This document shows positions 31,805 through 40,646 of a stretch of DNA of 64,000 nt, piece by piece; position 1 is the first letter of the stretch, and every line of letters begins with the position of its first letter. The stretch spans positions 62,001-126,000 of the forward strand of contig NZ_OUNG01000006.1 of NCBI RefSeq assembly GCF_900343155.1, given 5' to 3'. A program made the position numbers and the translations under genes. The notes below the pieces were generated by a model that made no database searches, was not told the DNA's origin, and saw only the letters and a list, made by a program, of their open reading frames with translations. Source of the stretch: Lactimicrobium massiliense. GTDB taxonomy: Bacteria > Bacillota_I > Bacilli_A > Erysipelotrichales > Erysipelotrichaceae.

Positions 31805-33484
31805 ATGATGAAGACAACATTTTCCTACGATCATTATTACAAGTATGCAGAGCTGCAGAGCAATCTGCAGTACTTTGCAGAAAAATACAGCAATCTCTGC
31901 ACACTTGACGTTAACATGGTCACACCAGAAGGCCGCAGTCAGTATGTTGTGACGCTGACCAACAAGGATACCGGTGATGCTTTAAGCAAACCCGGCTGGT
32001 ATCTGGATGGCAATATCCACGCTGGTGAAGTGACATCCAGCATGTGTGCCATGCATACTATTGATACACTGCTGACCAACTATGAAACGGATGCCGGCAT
32101 GCACCGCATCCTGGATACCATGACGATCTACGTCATCCCCAGAGTGAGTCCGGATGGTGCTGAGAAGTATCTGACTTCACCGTATAATCTGCGCTCTGTT
32201 GACCGTGCATATCTGCCGGAAAAGGGCGGTATCAAGCCGGAAGATCTTGATGGTGACGGCGTCATCCGGATGATGCTGATACCTTCCGCCTATGGGGCAT
32301 GGAAGAAGGATCCTTCTTCTGCTGCAGGCGTTGTGCTGCGCTCTCCGTCTGATGCAGCCGGTGAATTCTATGACTTGTATCCGGAGGGAAATCTCGAAGA
32401 GCCTGCCGGTGACAATCTGAAACAGATGAAGCCTGACTGGGGTCTTGACTTCAACCGTAACTTTCCGTTTGGCTGGTTTCCGGATGCAAGACAGGGCGGA
32501 GCCGGCAAGTATCCGTTAAGCAATCCGGAATGTAAAGCCATTGTTGACTTTGTGCTTGCCCATGACAACATCGGTGGAGCTGCGATCGGCCACACATCGG
32601 GCGGTCTGGTTCTGATCCCGCCTGGAACAAAGCCGGAAAAGAATGCTCCAAAACAGGATATGAAGGCAATGCATGCTATTGCGGATATGGGCAAAGAAGA
32701 GCTCGGTTATTTACCGATGAATATCTTTGATTCCTTCATGGATGATCAGGTGAACTATGATTCCGGTGCTCTGGATGACTGGTTCTATCAGGCCCAGGGC
32801 ATTCCTGCCTATACGATGGAGTTCTGGGATGTTTCGACCAAAGCCGGTGTGCCGATGAACTGGGGGTCCCGCAAGGATGAGGGCGAAGAAAAACGTCTGG
32901 AACGGTTTGTGGCGATCATGAAATGGGTCAAAGAGAATGCAACACAGTATTACAAAGACTGGCAGCCGTTTGATCATCCAGCCTTTGGCAAAGTTGAGAT
33001 CGGTGGCTTCAATACCAAATTCACGATTCAGAATCCACCGGAGAAGTTTCTTCTGACAGAATGCGAACATGATACAAACTTCAATCTGCGCTTTGTACAG
33101 GCAATGCCGCACCTTGCCATTGATTCTTTTACAGCCGAAAAAAAGGCAGAAGGAGTCTATGAAGTGAGTGCTGTCATTGGCAATCATGGCTACCTGCCAA
33201 CCAACCTTACTGAAAATGCACTGTTGATGAAGAACGCAAAACCTGTTGAGGCAAAGCTGGATGGTGCTGACATTCTTGGCGCGGAAAGTACGGTGGATCT
33301 TGGTCATCTGGAAGGCTATGCCAATACGAGTACCAGCTCTGTGTATGGCAATCTGACCACCTTTGCCAGCGGCAAGGCACGCAAAAAGGCTGTCTGGATC
33401 GTGAAGGGTGAACCAGGCACAAAACTGACATTAACAGTATCTTCCTGCAAGGCGGGAAGCGTACATGATTCCATTGTTCTGTAA
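31805..33484 (+). CDS. M14-family zinc carboxypeptidase-like protein
   Basis: A 559-residue protein without signal peptide. WYLDGNIHAGEVTSS near residue 74 holds the HxxE zinc site and RVSPDGAEKY near residue 118 follows the family pattern; DFNRNFPFGW near 222 and the third zinc His in GHTSGGLVLIPPG near 264 complete the peptidase domain, with TMEFWDVSTKAG near 340 carrying the catalytic Glu region. The C-terminal 180 residues are beta-rich and unassigned. It probably trims peptides in the cytosol. The start lies nine bases after the ATPase stop, so it shares the T-box transcript. Confidence 0.8.
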   Translation: MMKTTFSYDHYYKYAELQSNLQYFAEKYSNLCTLDVNMVTPEGRSQYVVTLTNKDTGDALSKPGWYLDGNIHAGEVTSSMCAMHTIDTLLTNYETDAGMHRILDTMTIYVIPRVSPDGAEKYLTSPYNLRSVDRAYLPEKGGIKPEDLDGDGVIRMMLIPSAYGAWKKDPSSAAGVVLRSPSDAAGEFYDLYPEGNLEEPAGDNLKQMKPDWGLDFNRNFPFGWFPDARQGGAGKYPLSNPECKAIVDFVLAHDNIGGAAIGHTSGGLVLIPPGTKPEKNAPKQDMKAMHAIADMGKEELGYLPMNIFDSFMDDQVNYDSGALDDWFYQAQGIPAYTMEFWDVSTKAGVPMNWGSRKDEGEEKRLERFVAIMKWVKENATQYYKDWQPFDHPAFGKVEIGGFNTKFTIQNPPEKFLLTECEHDTNFNLRFVQAMPHLAIDSFTAEKKAEGVYEVSAVIGNHGYLPTNLTENALLMKNAKPVEAKLDGADILGAESTVDLGHLEGYANTSTSSVYGNLTTFASGKARKKAVWIVKGEPGTKLTLTVSSCKAGSVHDSIVL

Positions 33485-33499
33485 TCTTGCGAACATATC

Positions 33500-33528
33500 T
33501 TGACTTCCCGGCTGTGTCACTCTATGGT
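33500..33528 (+). promoter_or_regulatory. Promoter of the ferritin gene
   Basis: TTGACT at 33500-33505 and TATGGT at 33523-33528 are separated by 17 bases. The ferritin start codon lies 24 bases further on. Confidence 0.65.
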
Positions 33529-33552
33529 TAACATGAAGCAGGAGGAGAGAAA

Positions 33553-34065
33553 ATGCTTGATCAGAAAGTAAAAGAACTCATTAATACACAGGTGAACAAA
33601 GAGCTTTATTCTGCGTATCTGTATCTTGATTTTGCGGATTATTACCAGGATCTCGGCCTGGATGGCTTTGCCCATTACTATGATGTACAGGCTCAGGAAG
33701 AGCGTGATCATGCCATGTTGATGAGACAGTATCTCATTAACAATGGTGAACATGTCACCCTGACTGCTGTGGATGCACCGGCTTATACATACAAGACACC
33801 GATGGATCCGCTCAAGTATGGCCTTGCACATGAGCAGTATGTCACGAGCCTGATCAATACGATCTACGGTGCTGCCAATGATGTGCATGATTACCGTACG
33901 ATGCAGTTCTATGACTGGTTTGTCAAGGAACAGGGCGAAGAAGAAAAGAATGCGGATGATCTGATCAAGAAGTATCAGCTGTTTGGTTCAGATCCGAAAG
34001 GTCTGTATGCTTTGAATCAGGAACTGCTGGCCAGAGTCTATACCGCACCAACACTTGTGATCTGA
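33553..34065 (+). CDS. ftnA: Ferritin (FtnA-type iron storage protein)
   Basis: A 170-residue non-haem ferritin of normal length. KELYSAYLYLDFADYYQDLGLDGFAHYY provides the first ferroxidase Glu, QAQEERDHAMLMRQYL the second Glu and His (ExxH), and KEQGEEEKNADDLIKKYQ the third Glu pair. Twenty-four subunits store ferric iron and protect against Fenton chemistry. GCAGGAGGAGA precedes ATG 33553. It has its own promoter and a strong terminator, so it is monocistronic. Confidence 0.93.
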   Translation: MLDQKVKELINTQVNKELYSAYLYLDFADYYQDLGLDGFAHYYDVQAQEERDHAMLMRQYLINNGEHVTLTAVDAPAYTYKTPMDPLKYGLAHEQYVTSLINTIYGAANDVHDYRTMQFYDWFVKEQGEEEKNADDLIKKYQLFGSDPKGLYALNQELLARVYTAPTLVI

Positions 34066-34073
34066 GTATCTCC

Positions 34074-34098
34074 GGGCTGTCGGAAGACAGCCCTTTTT
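34074..34098 (+). terminator. Rho-independent terminator of ftnA
   Basis: GGGCTGTC and GACAGCCC form a perfect eight-base stem with a GGAA tetraloop and a six-base T-run. Confidence 0.9.
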
Positions 34099-34155
34099 TC
34101 GTCATTCATGACAGGCTGGCATAAATCAAGTATCATGTTCAAAGAGGGAAATACG

Positions 34156-35814
34156 ATGCAGACATTGAGAGAGATTCTTTCACAGAGACAGCTTCACTTT
34201 GCTGAGGAACTTTCCGAAAGCGATATTGCAGATATTGAGGCATTTTATCAGCAGACTGCCAGAGACCGCGGCGGAAAACTGAATGAAGAAGAACTGAATG
34301 CTGTGATCAGTGCCTATCAGAATCTGGATATGATCGCAGCCGGGGCAGATCAGACCAGGTCAGAGAAGACAGAGGACGCAGAGAAGAAAGAGGAAGAACC
34401 ACATGCGAAACTGCAGACATATGACTGTTTTGCCAAACAACCTGCTGCAGATTTTCCGCTGATGCGTATTGCGTGCAGGCAGAATGTACTGCATGGTGTC
34501 TTCCTGTCGCCAGATGATGACGCCTATGTCTTTTCTTATTATGATAACCAGGTTCAGAACGACGTTATGGCAATTGACAGCCGTTTTGAAAAGGTACTTT
34601 CCTACCTTGTGCGCAGCCATGTCTATTGTGAGTTGAAAGGCATTGTGCAGACTAACTGTCTGTGTGTTCTTTCTTTGCATGCCTGGGATCCCAACCACAA
34701 TATGACTCTGCAGTCTGCCAATGACAGTTTTCTGCAGCTGGTGTTGCAGCGGCTGTATACATGTGATTATCAGAAAGACAGTGAAGAAAATGAGGAACAG
34801 CCGCAGATGGTATTGTCTGATCTGCCGGCAATTCTGGATTTTCTGGACTGTGCTGAGAATACACTTCCCGCTGGCATCCGCAGCTGGGCACACCGCAATG
34901 TTGCTTTGATCAAAACCGATACCGTGCCGCAGGAAGAAAAGCGTCATGCCCAGAGAGCGCTTGGATTAATGCTCAACATTCAGTGGAAGGGCAGGAAGTT
35001 TGATCCCATTGATCCCGTGGCAGCCCGCCGCATTCTGGATGAGGAACTGTATGGCCTGGATGCCGTAAAGCAGCGTGTCATGGAAACAATCATCCAGATC
35101 AACCGCACCCATACACTGCCTGCGTATGGCTTGCTGCTATGCGGACCTGCCGGAACCGGCAAATCACAGATTGCCTATGCCGTTGCCCGTATCCTCGGCT
35201 TGCCATGGACTTCGCTGGATATGAGCACCATACATGATGCCGAGGCATTGACCGGTTCACCGCGTGTCTATTCCAATGCAAAGCCTGGCCGTATCATGGA
35301 AGCTTTTGAAAAAGCTGGATCAAGCAATCTTGTCTTCATCATCAATGAGCTTGACAAAGCGGACCAGGGTAAAAATGGTTCCAATCCTGCGGATGCACTT
35401 CTGACACTGCTGGATAATCTTGGCTTCATGGACAACTACATTGAGTGCAGAGTGCCAACTTCTGGTGTTTATCCAATTGCAACGGCCAATGACAAGACAA
35501 GAATTTCCGATCCTCTGTTAACCAGGTTCGCACTGATTGAGATTCCGGATTATACAATGGAAGAAAAGAAGATTATCTTCACGGATTATTCACTGCCGCG
35601 TGTATTGAAACGCATAGGAATGCACAGAGAAGAAATCATGATCACGGATGAGGCAGTGGATGCCATTATACACAAATATGAAAAGATGCCAGGTGTCAGA
35701 GATCTGGAACAGGCAGCGGAGCATCTTTGCGCCAATGCATTGTTCCGGATTGAAACCGGACATCAGAAACAGATTGTCTTTACGAAACAGTTAGTTGAGG
35801 AAGTGCTGGCCTGA
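34156..35814 (+). CDS. Lon-like AAA+ ATPase lacking a protease domain
   Basis: A 552-residue protein. Residues 1-300 are an acidic, helical region of unknown fold. Residues about 305-545 form an AAA+ domain of the Lon type: EELYGLDAVKQRVMETI, the Walker A LLCGPAGTGKSQIA near residue 332, the Walker B-like VFIINELDKAD near 395, sensor segments and the PGVRDLEQAAEHLCANALFRI lid. The frame stops where the Lon protease domain would begin, so it would be a remodelling ATPase or chaperone. GGGAAATACG precedes ATG 34156. It sits alone, followed by a convergent ABC exporter pair. Confidence 0.72.
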   Translation: MQTLREILSQRQLHFAEELSESDIADIEAFYQQTARDRGGKLNEEELNAVISAYQNLDMIAAGADQTRSEKTEDAEKKEEEPHAKLQTYDCFAKQPAADFPLMRIACRQNVLHGVFLSPDDDAYVFSYYDNQVQNDVMAIDSRFEKVLSYLVRSHVYCELKGIVQTNCLCVLSLHAWDPNHNMTLQSANDSFLQLVLQRLYTCDYQKDSEENEEQPQMVLSDLPAILDFLDCAENTLPAGIRSWAHRNVALIKTDTVPQEEKRHAQRALGLMLNIQWKGRKFDPIDPVAARRILDEELYGLDAVKQRVMETIIQINRTHTLPAYGLLLCGPAGTGKSQIAYAVARILGLPWTSLDMSTIHDAEALTGSPRVYSNAKPGRIMEAFEKAGSSNLVFIINELDKADQGKNGSNPADALLTLLDNLGFMDNYIECRVPTSGVYPIATANDKTRISDPLLTRFALIEIPDYTMEEKKIIFTDYSLPRVLKRIGMHREEIMITDEAVDAIIHKYEKMPGVRDLEQAAEHLCANALFRIETGHQKQIVFTKQLVEEVLA

Positions 35815-35831
35815 GATCAGGAATACGGATT

Positions 35832-37478
35832 TCAGGCTTTTTGTGCACCCATGGTGATCATGCGGCCGCCGCTCTTTTCAAACAGACGGTGTGAGATGGA
35901 AATGACTGTGCGGTTTTTGGATACATTGATCAGTGTATCCAGGATAATGCGCTCGGTTTCGGCATCCAGATTTGCCGTGATCTCATCCAGCAGCAGAATC
36001 TCAGGATTCTTGATGATGGAGCGGGCAATGGAAAGCAATTGTTTCTGGCCCTGTGAAAACAGGCTGTCAGAATAGGGCGTATCCAGACCTTCCGGCATAT
36101 TGGCAATGGTTCCGGCAATGCCAACGGTATTCACTGCCTGCTGGATTTCTGCATCTGTTATTGTATCATCATGCAGGGTGATCTGATCACGAATCGTACC
36201 ATCCACTGGTTTGAAGGACTGCTCCACATAACCAAACAGGCTGCGCTTGTCCGTATCTTTGATGCAGCAGGCGTCATTGCCAAAGATTGAGATCGTTCCT
36301 GCATCCGGCTGATACAATCCCAGAATCAGCTTGAACAGCGTACTCTTGCCCGCACCTGTCCGTCCTGTCAGCGTGACATGTTCACCTGGCTGGATTGTAA
36401 AAGACACATCCTGCAGAATGGGGTGAGACGGATCATAGGCAAAGCTGACATGGGAAATGGCGATGGCAGGCGCCGCATTCTTGCAAAAGGCGAGATCTGG
36501 TATCTGTCTTTCCGGCTGGGCAAGGAATTCATTGATACGGTGAATGCCGGCTGAGGCAGACTGTACGGTCTGGATCTCCATGCCAATGCTTTCAATTGGT
36601 GAAAATACCTGTGATATGTAGTTGATGATCGCAACTGAAGTGCCTGGTGTCATACCAAAGAAAGACAGGATGATGGGGCTGCCGGATGCACTCAGAATAT
36701 AGACAAGAGCAGTGACAGCCGCATTGAGAATCAGAATGACAGGGGAATAAACGGCATCGAAGAAGTTGGTTTTTTCAATGGCGCGATAGCTGTCATCCAG
36801 ACTGTCATCATAACGTTCCGCCATGAATTTCTCTGCCTGCAGTGTATGAATTGTGCGGATGTTATGAAGCGTTTCCGGAATGGCACTGCTCACGCTGGCA
36901 ACTGCCTTGCGGTTGTCGATCTGCGCCTTTAATGTTGCCTTCTGCACATGCCTTGTATACAGCGCAACCAGCGGCAGCACGCATAACAGCAGAATCGCAA
37001 GCCCTTTGTTCTTGATAAACAGGATGACAAAGATGGATACCATCCGGCAGCAGTCCGCAAACATGGAGATGATGCCGTCTGTAAACAGGTCTTCAATCGT
37101 ATCCACATCATAGATGAAGCGGGAAACAATGGCACCCGGCTGTGTTTTTGTAAAGAAATCAGCCGGCAGCTTTGACATTTTCTCACGCAGAGCAGAGCGC
37201 ATGGCATGGGTCATCTTCTGGCCAAAGACAACAAGGATTGCTTCCTGGCCGCTGGAAAGCAGTGAGGACAGGATGAGCAGAGCAAAATACGCCGCAAACA
37301 GCATTGGTGATACATCAACACTGGTGCTCATGCCATCAATGATCTTCTCAAGAACAAGCGGCGGCAGCAGTGATGTGATGATGGCGCCTGCCACAATCAG
37401 ACATACCGTGACTGACAGCAGAATGTGCTGGCGGATGGCAAGCTTTAAAAGACTGGCAACCGTTTTATTTCTGTTCAT
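35832..37478 (-). CDS. ABC exporter half-transporter (second subunit)
   Basis: A 548-residue fusion of a six-helix membrane domain and an ATPase. The Walker A is GRTGAGKST near residue 368, the signature is LFSQGQKQLL (SQGQ replaces SGGQ), Walker B is ILLLDEITANLD with the catalytic Glu present, and the switch His is in SISHRL. It overlaps the upstream exporter gene by 14 bases, so the two form a heterodimer exporting a drug, lipid or peptide. AGGAGG precedes ATG 37478 on the minus strand. Confidence 0.88.
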   Translation of the reverse strand: MNRNKTVASLLKLAIRQHILLSVTVCLIVAGAIITSLLPPLVLEKIIDGMSTSVDVSPMLFAAYFALLILSSLLSSGQEAILVVFGQKMTHAMRSALREKMSKLPADFFTKTQPGAIVSRFIYDVDTIEDLFTDGIISMFADCCRMVSIFVILFIKNKGLAILLLCVLPLVALYTRHVQKATLKAQIDNRKAVASVSSAIPETLHNIRTIHTLQAEKFMAERYDDSLDDSYRAIEKTNFFDAVYSPVILILNAAVTALVYILSASGSPIILSFFGMTPGTSVAIINYISQVFSPIESIGMEIQTVQSASAGIHRINEFLAQPERQIPDLAFCKNAAPAIAISHVSFAYDPSHPILQDVSFTIQPGEHVTLTGRTGAGKSTLFKLILGLYQPDAGTISIFGNDACCIKDTDKRSLFGYVEQSFKPVDGTIRDQITLHDDTITDAEIQQAVNTVGIAGTIANMPEGLDTPYSDSLFSQGQKQLLSIARSIIKNPEILLLDEITANLDAETERIILDTLINVSKNRTVISISHRLFEKSGGRMITMGAQKA

Positions 37479-39198
37479 GATCAGAGCCTCCTGCCTGCAC
37501 TTCATACAGACGCTTGTATTCAGGATTGTTCTGCACAAGTGCATCATGCACAGATGCCTGTGCACTGCCGTTTTCCAGCCAGATTACCTGATCCATCTCT
37601 GGGAAAACATAGAGACGGTGGCTGATGAGGAAGATGATGCGGTCTTTACGGTATGCCTGCAGATTGGCAAAGATTTCAAGCTCCGTTGAACGGTCAAGTG
37701 CGGAGAAAGGATCGTCAAGGATCAGAATGGGGCGCGGATGTGCCAGCGTTCTTGCTAAGGCCAGGCGCTGTCCCTGTCCGCCGGACAGACGCATGCCGCT
37801 GCTGCCAACCATGGTGTTGACACCATCTGGCATGGCAAGTACCTCCTGATCCAGACAAACCAGTTTCAGGTATTTCATGACATCAATACTTTCATCGCCA
37901 AGCTGGATATTGTCGGCAATGGATGCAGAGAACAGTTCCGGATCGTGGCCCAGATAACCGCTGAGAGAATGAATCTCATCAACAGACATATCCCGCAGTT
38001 CCCGGTTCCCGTAACGCAGTGATCCTTCATATGGAAATTCATTGAGGAACAATCTTCCAAAGGTGGATTTGCCTGAGGCAATCTGCCCGGTGATGCCAAT
38101 CATCTGACCAGGTTCTGCCTGCAGTGAAATATCATGCAGAAGCACGGGAGCACCAGGATAGGCAAAGGAAAGATCATGAATCCGGATGGAATGTGTATCG
38201 GCAGTGCTCTGCGGTTCTGGACTGGTTCTTTTCAGCAGAGGCTTGATACGGTGCCAGGATACCTGCGCTTTCTGGACACTGTTGAACAGGGCAGCAGCCT
38301 TGGATGACTTCAGTGCCATTTTTGCATAGCAGGAAAGAAAGGTTGTAAATGCAGCAATGTTCCAGATGCCTGCATGAATGAGCCTTGATCCATCAAAGAG
38401 GATAAACAGAACAGAAACGGCAGTGATGCACTGATACAGGGGCGGCAGGGCATTGACGAGCACATCTGCTTTGGTATTGGCTGCTTCATAAGCCTGCAGG
38501 CTCTGCTCATAGCGGATATTCATGTTTCCTTCCTGGCCGGCAATACGGTACGTCATGGCATTGACAGAACGGTCCATGGTAGCTGCTGACAGCTGATCGG
38601 CACTTTCTCTTGCCCTGGCATTCCATTTCTGCACAACGGTTTTCATCTTCTGGGCAAGCAGATAGGAAACAGGCGGTGTGATCAGGCACAGCAGTGCCAG
38701 CTGCCAGCGGTATACGGCAAGCATGACGACATAACTGATCAGAGCAACACCGGTATCAAATACTTCCGTCGTGAATTTGCGCATGCCTTCCGCACACGCA
38801 TCCACATCGGATACTGCCCGGGTAATCATGCCGCCGGTATCTTCCGTACCGGCCTTTGCTTTAGGTGTTTTCAAAAGATTTCCATACAGAATATGCTTCA
38901 TCTGCCGGTTGATGGCATTGGCAAACTTACGTACATACAGACGCTTGAAGAAGCGGGAAATCTGTACGATGGCAGTGACCGCAAGATATGTGATGGCAAG
39001 CGAGACCATCGCCATGCCTGTTTCATTGCCCTTGAGGATTTCAAGCAGTGTCTGGGCAAGCTGGCCTTCATAATATGGCCCGGCGAGCAGGCCGATGTTA
39101 TAGATCAGACCTGTGATGGTAATGATCATCAGAAGCTTTTTCTCATGCTGAAAGTAACTGGAAATTTTCTGCGGGTCAAATTGTTCTTTTCGTTTCAT
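37465..39198 (-). CDS. ABC exporter half-transporter (first subunit)
   Basis: A 577-residue membrane-ATPase fusion. The Walker A is GQIASGKST, the signature LSGGQGQRLALAR is consensus, but Walker B reads LILDDPFSALD, with Asp where the catalytic Glu is expected; together with the SQGQ signature of its partner this gives one complete and one degenerate ATP site, as in heterodimeric exporters. A basic N-terminus (MKRKEQFD) precedes the first helix. ATG 39198 is chosen as the first Met near the membrane domain. A 37-codon ORF precedes it on the same strand. Confidence 0.88.
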   Translation of the reverse strand: MKRKEQFDPQKISSYFQHEKKLLMIITITGLIYNIGLLAGPYYEGQLAQTLLEILKGNETGMAMVSLAITYLAVTAIVQISRFFKRLYVRKFANAINRQMKHILYGNLLKTPKAKAGTEDTGGMITRAVSDVDACAEGMRKFTTEVFDTGVALISYVVMLAVYRWQLALLCLITPPVSYLLAQKMKTVVQKWNARARESADQLSAATMDRSVNAMTYRIAGQEGNMNIRYEQSLQAYEAANTKADVLVNALPPLYQCITAVSVLFILFDGSRLIHAGIWNIAAFTTFLSCYAKMALKSSKAAALFNSVQKAQVSWHRIKPLLKRTSPEPQSTADTHSIRIHDLSFAYPGAPVLLHDISLQAEPGQMIGITGQIASGKSTFGRLFLNEFPYEGSLRYGNRELRDMSVDEIHSLSGYLGHDPELFSASIADNIQLGDESIDVMKYLKLVCLDQEVLAMPDGVNTMVGSSGMRLSGGQGQRLALARTLAHPRPILILDDPFSALDRSTELEIFANLQAYRKDRIIFLISHRLYVFPEMDQVIWLENGSAQASVHDALVQNNPEYKRLYEVQAGGSDHEQK

Positions 39199-39208
39199 GA
39201 TTTCATTA

Positions 39209-39322
39209 TTACACGGTAAACGCATACGGTATATATGATTCGCGTTTCTGCAGCTGTAAGAAAAAAACCAATGCTGCCATAAAAGCGGCATTCGTTTCAT
39301 CATTTAATGTAATTTCGAACAT
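39209..39322 (-). CDS. 37-residue small protein ahead of the ABC exporter
   Basis: On the minus strand GAGAGGAG is followed by ATG 39322 and a frame ending with TAA at 39209, ten bases before the first exporter gene. The product has an acidic start (MFEITLNDETN), a hydrophobic centre (AAFMAALVFFLQLQ) and a basic/aromatic tail (KRESYIPYAF). It may be a small membrane peptide, a leader peptide, or the cargo or regulator of the exporter. No family is recognised. The strong ribosome site and tight spacing are the evidence. Confidence 0.5.
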   Translation of the reverse strand: MFEITLNDETNAAFMAALVFFLQLQKRESYIPYAFTV

Positions 39323-39506
39323 GTTGTCATTCTCCTCTCTTTCCAGACAGGAATTTCAACAAAAAACTCCTGCCCGTCTTTGTGACAAGCAGAAGTCATC
39401 AGCGTCTTGCAGTTCAAGAGAATCTCTCAGGAAGACTTCATTTTCTGCTTCATGTATACAGCTATGCAGCGGTTCAGATGTAAAAGCAAAGGGATTTTTT
39501 AAAAGA
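39323..39506 (-). promoter_or_regulatory. Structured leader upstream of the 37-residue ORF
   Basis: On the minus strand AAGCAG and GAAGTC on the left pair with GACTTC and CTGCTT on the right (about 39385-39455), enclosing smaller hairpins. A GGCAGGA/TCCTG hairpin with a T-run lies between it and the ORF. This may be a regulatory leader of the exporter transcript or the 3' end of the peptidase transcript. No known riboswitch pattern is recognised. Confidence 0.35.
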
Positions 39507-40526
39507 TCAGCGCATCAGGTATTTCTGCAGCAGGGTATACGCTGCCTGCACGCCGTCAATGTGGGCACGCTCATAGTTATGAGAGGCGTAGACACCTGGC
39601 CCGATCAAACCGTGGCGGATATCATAGCCAGCCCGCATGGTTGTTTCTACATCGCTGCCATAGCGTGGGTAGATATCAATTGCATAGGGCAGACCCTCTG
39701 CTTTGCAGATGAGGGCAAGCTCTGTGATCATGTCATAATTGTAGGGACCGCCGGAATCCTTGGCACAGATGGATACCATATGCTCATTGCAGCCAAGATC
39801 ACTGCCGACGCATCCCATATCAACGGAAATCATATCTTCGGTATCAATTGGCACACAGGATCCGCCAAAGCCGACTTCTTCGTAAACCGTAAATAGCAGA
39901 GTGACTTTGCGGGGCAGGGTGATTTTCTGCTCTTTGACCCATCTGGCAATGCCAAGCAAAATCGAAGCGGAAAGCTTATCATCCAGGAAGCGTGACTTGA
40001 TATAGCCGCTGTCTGTAATGACAGTTCTTGGATCCATGGCAATCATGTCGCCGGTTTCGACGCCAAGTGCTTCAACTTCCTGACGGGATGACACATTTTC
40101 ATCCAGAAGAATCTCCATGTTTTCCTCTGTATCTTCCAGCTCTTTCTCACGAACGTGGACACTTGGCTCCTTGTTCAGGACAACACCGGTATACATTCTT
40201 CCGCTGCGGGTAAAGACCATGCAGTTTTCACCATCGGCGGTGCGCCACTGGTGGCCGCCGATCGTCGTCGGACGGAGTCTGCCATTGTCCTTGATTGCAC
40301 GCACCATGGCACCAAGTGTATCCACGTGGGCGGCCAGAACCAGTGGATTTTTTTCACCGCCCAATACACACTCCACATTGCCCTTGCGGGTAATGATGGG
40401 CATATATCCCATCTCTGCCAGCGTCTTGCGCACATATTCTGCAGCCCGTGCTGTAAAACCGCTTGGTGAAGGAATTGCCGTCAAAGCACACAGCTGCTGT
40501 GTTATATAATTCAGATCGTCATTCAT
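39507..40526 (-). CDS. M42-family metallo-aminopeptidase
   Basis: A 339-residue dinuclear zinc peptidase. Metal ligands are recognisable in LAAHVDTLGAMV near residue 64, RFLDDKLSASILLG near 180, the VYEEVGFGGS pair of Glu near 215 (catalytic base and ligand), VDMGCVGSD near 240 and GVYASHNYERAH near 315. The fold matches M42 aminopeptidases or cellulase-M-like enzymes that degrade peptides in the cytosol. AGGTGGAGATATC precedes ATG 40526 on the minus strand. It is transcribed in the same direction as the exporter genes after a 185-base gap. Confidence 0.88.
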   Translation of the reverse strand: MNDDLNYITQQLCALTAIPSPSGFTARAAEYVRKTLAEMGYMPIITRKGNVECVLGGEKNPLVLAAHVDTLGAMVRAIKDNGRLRPTTIGGHQWRTADGENCMVFTRSGRMYTGVVLNKEPSVHVREKELEDTEENMEILLDENVSSRQEVEALGVETGDMIAMDPRTVITDSGYIKSRFLDDKLSASILLGIARWVKEQKITLPRKVTLLFTVYEEVGFGGSCVPIDTEDMISVDMGCVGSDLGCNEHMVSICAKDSGGPYNYDMITELALICKAEGLPYAIDIYPRYGSDVETTMRAGYDIRHGLIGPGVYASHNYERAHIDGVQAAYTLLQKYLMR

Positions 40527-40646
40527 GATATCTCCACCTCACTTTGATATTCATATCAAATGGTAAAAGGAAACTGTTTATTTGGCAAGCGGCGCACAAA
40601 GCATCCACAGCTTTTCAAAAAACAGATACATGTTAAAATGCCACAT

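Noticed and set aside
39385..39455. Glycine riboswitch, suggested by a CTCTCAGG sequence
   Set aside because: The remaining conserved aptamer segments are missing and the strand does not fit the downstream genes.
39321..39896. A 191-codon plus-strand ORF
   Set aside because: It is antisense to the end of the M42 peptidase and to the structured leader; no ribosome site.
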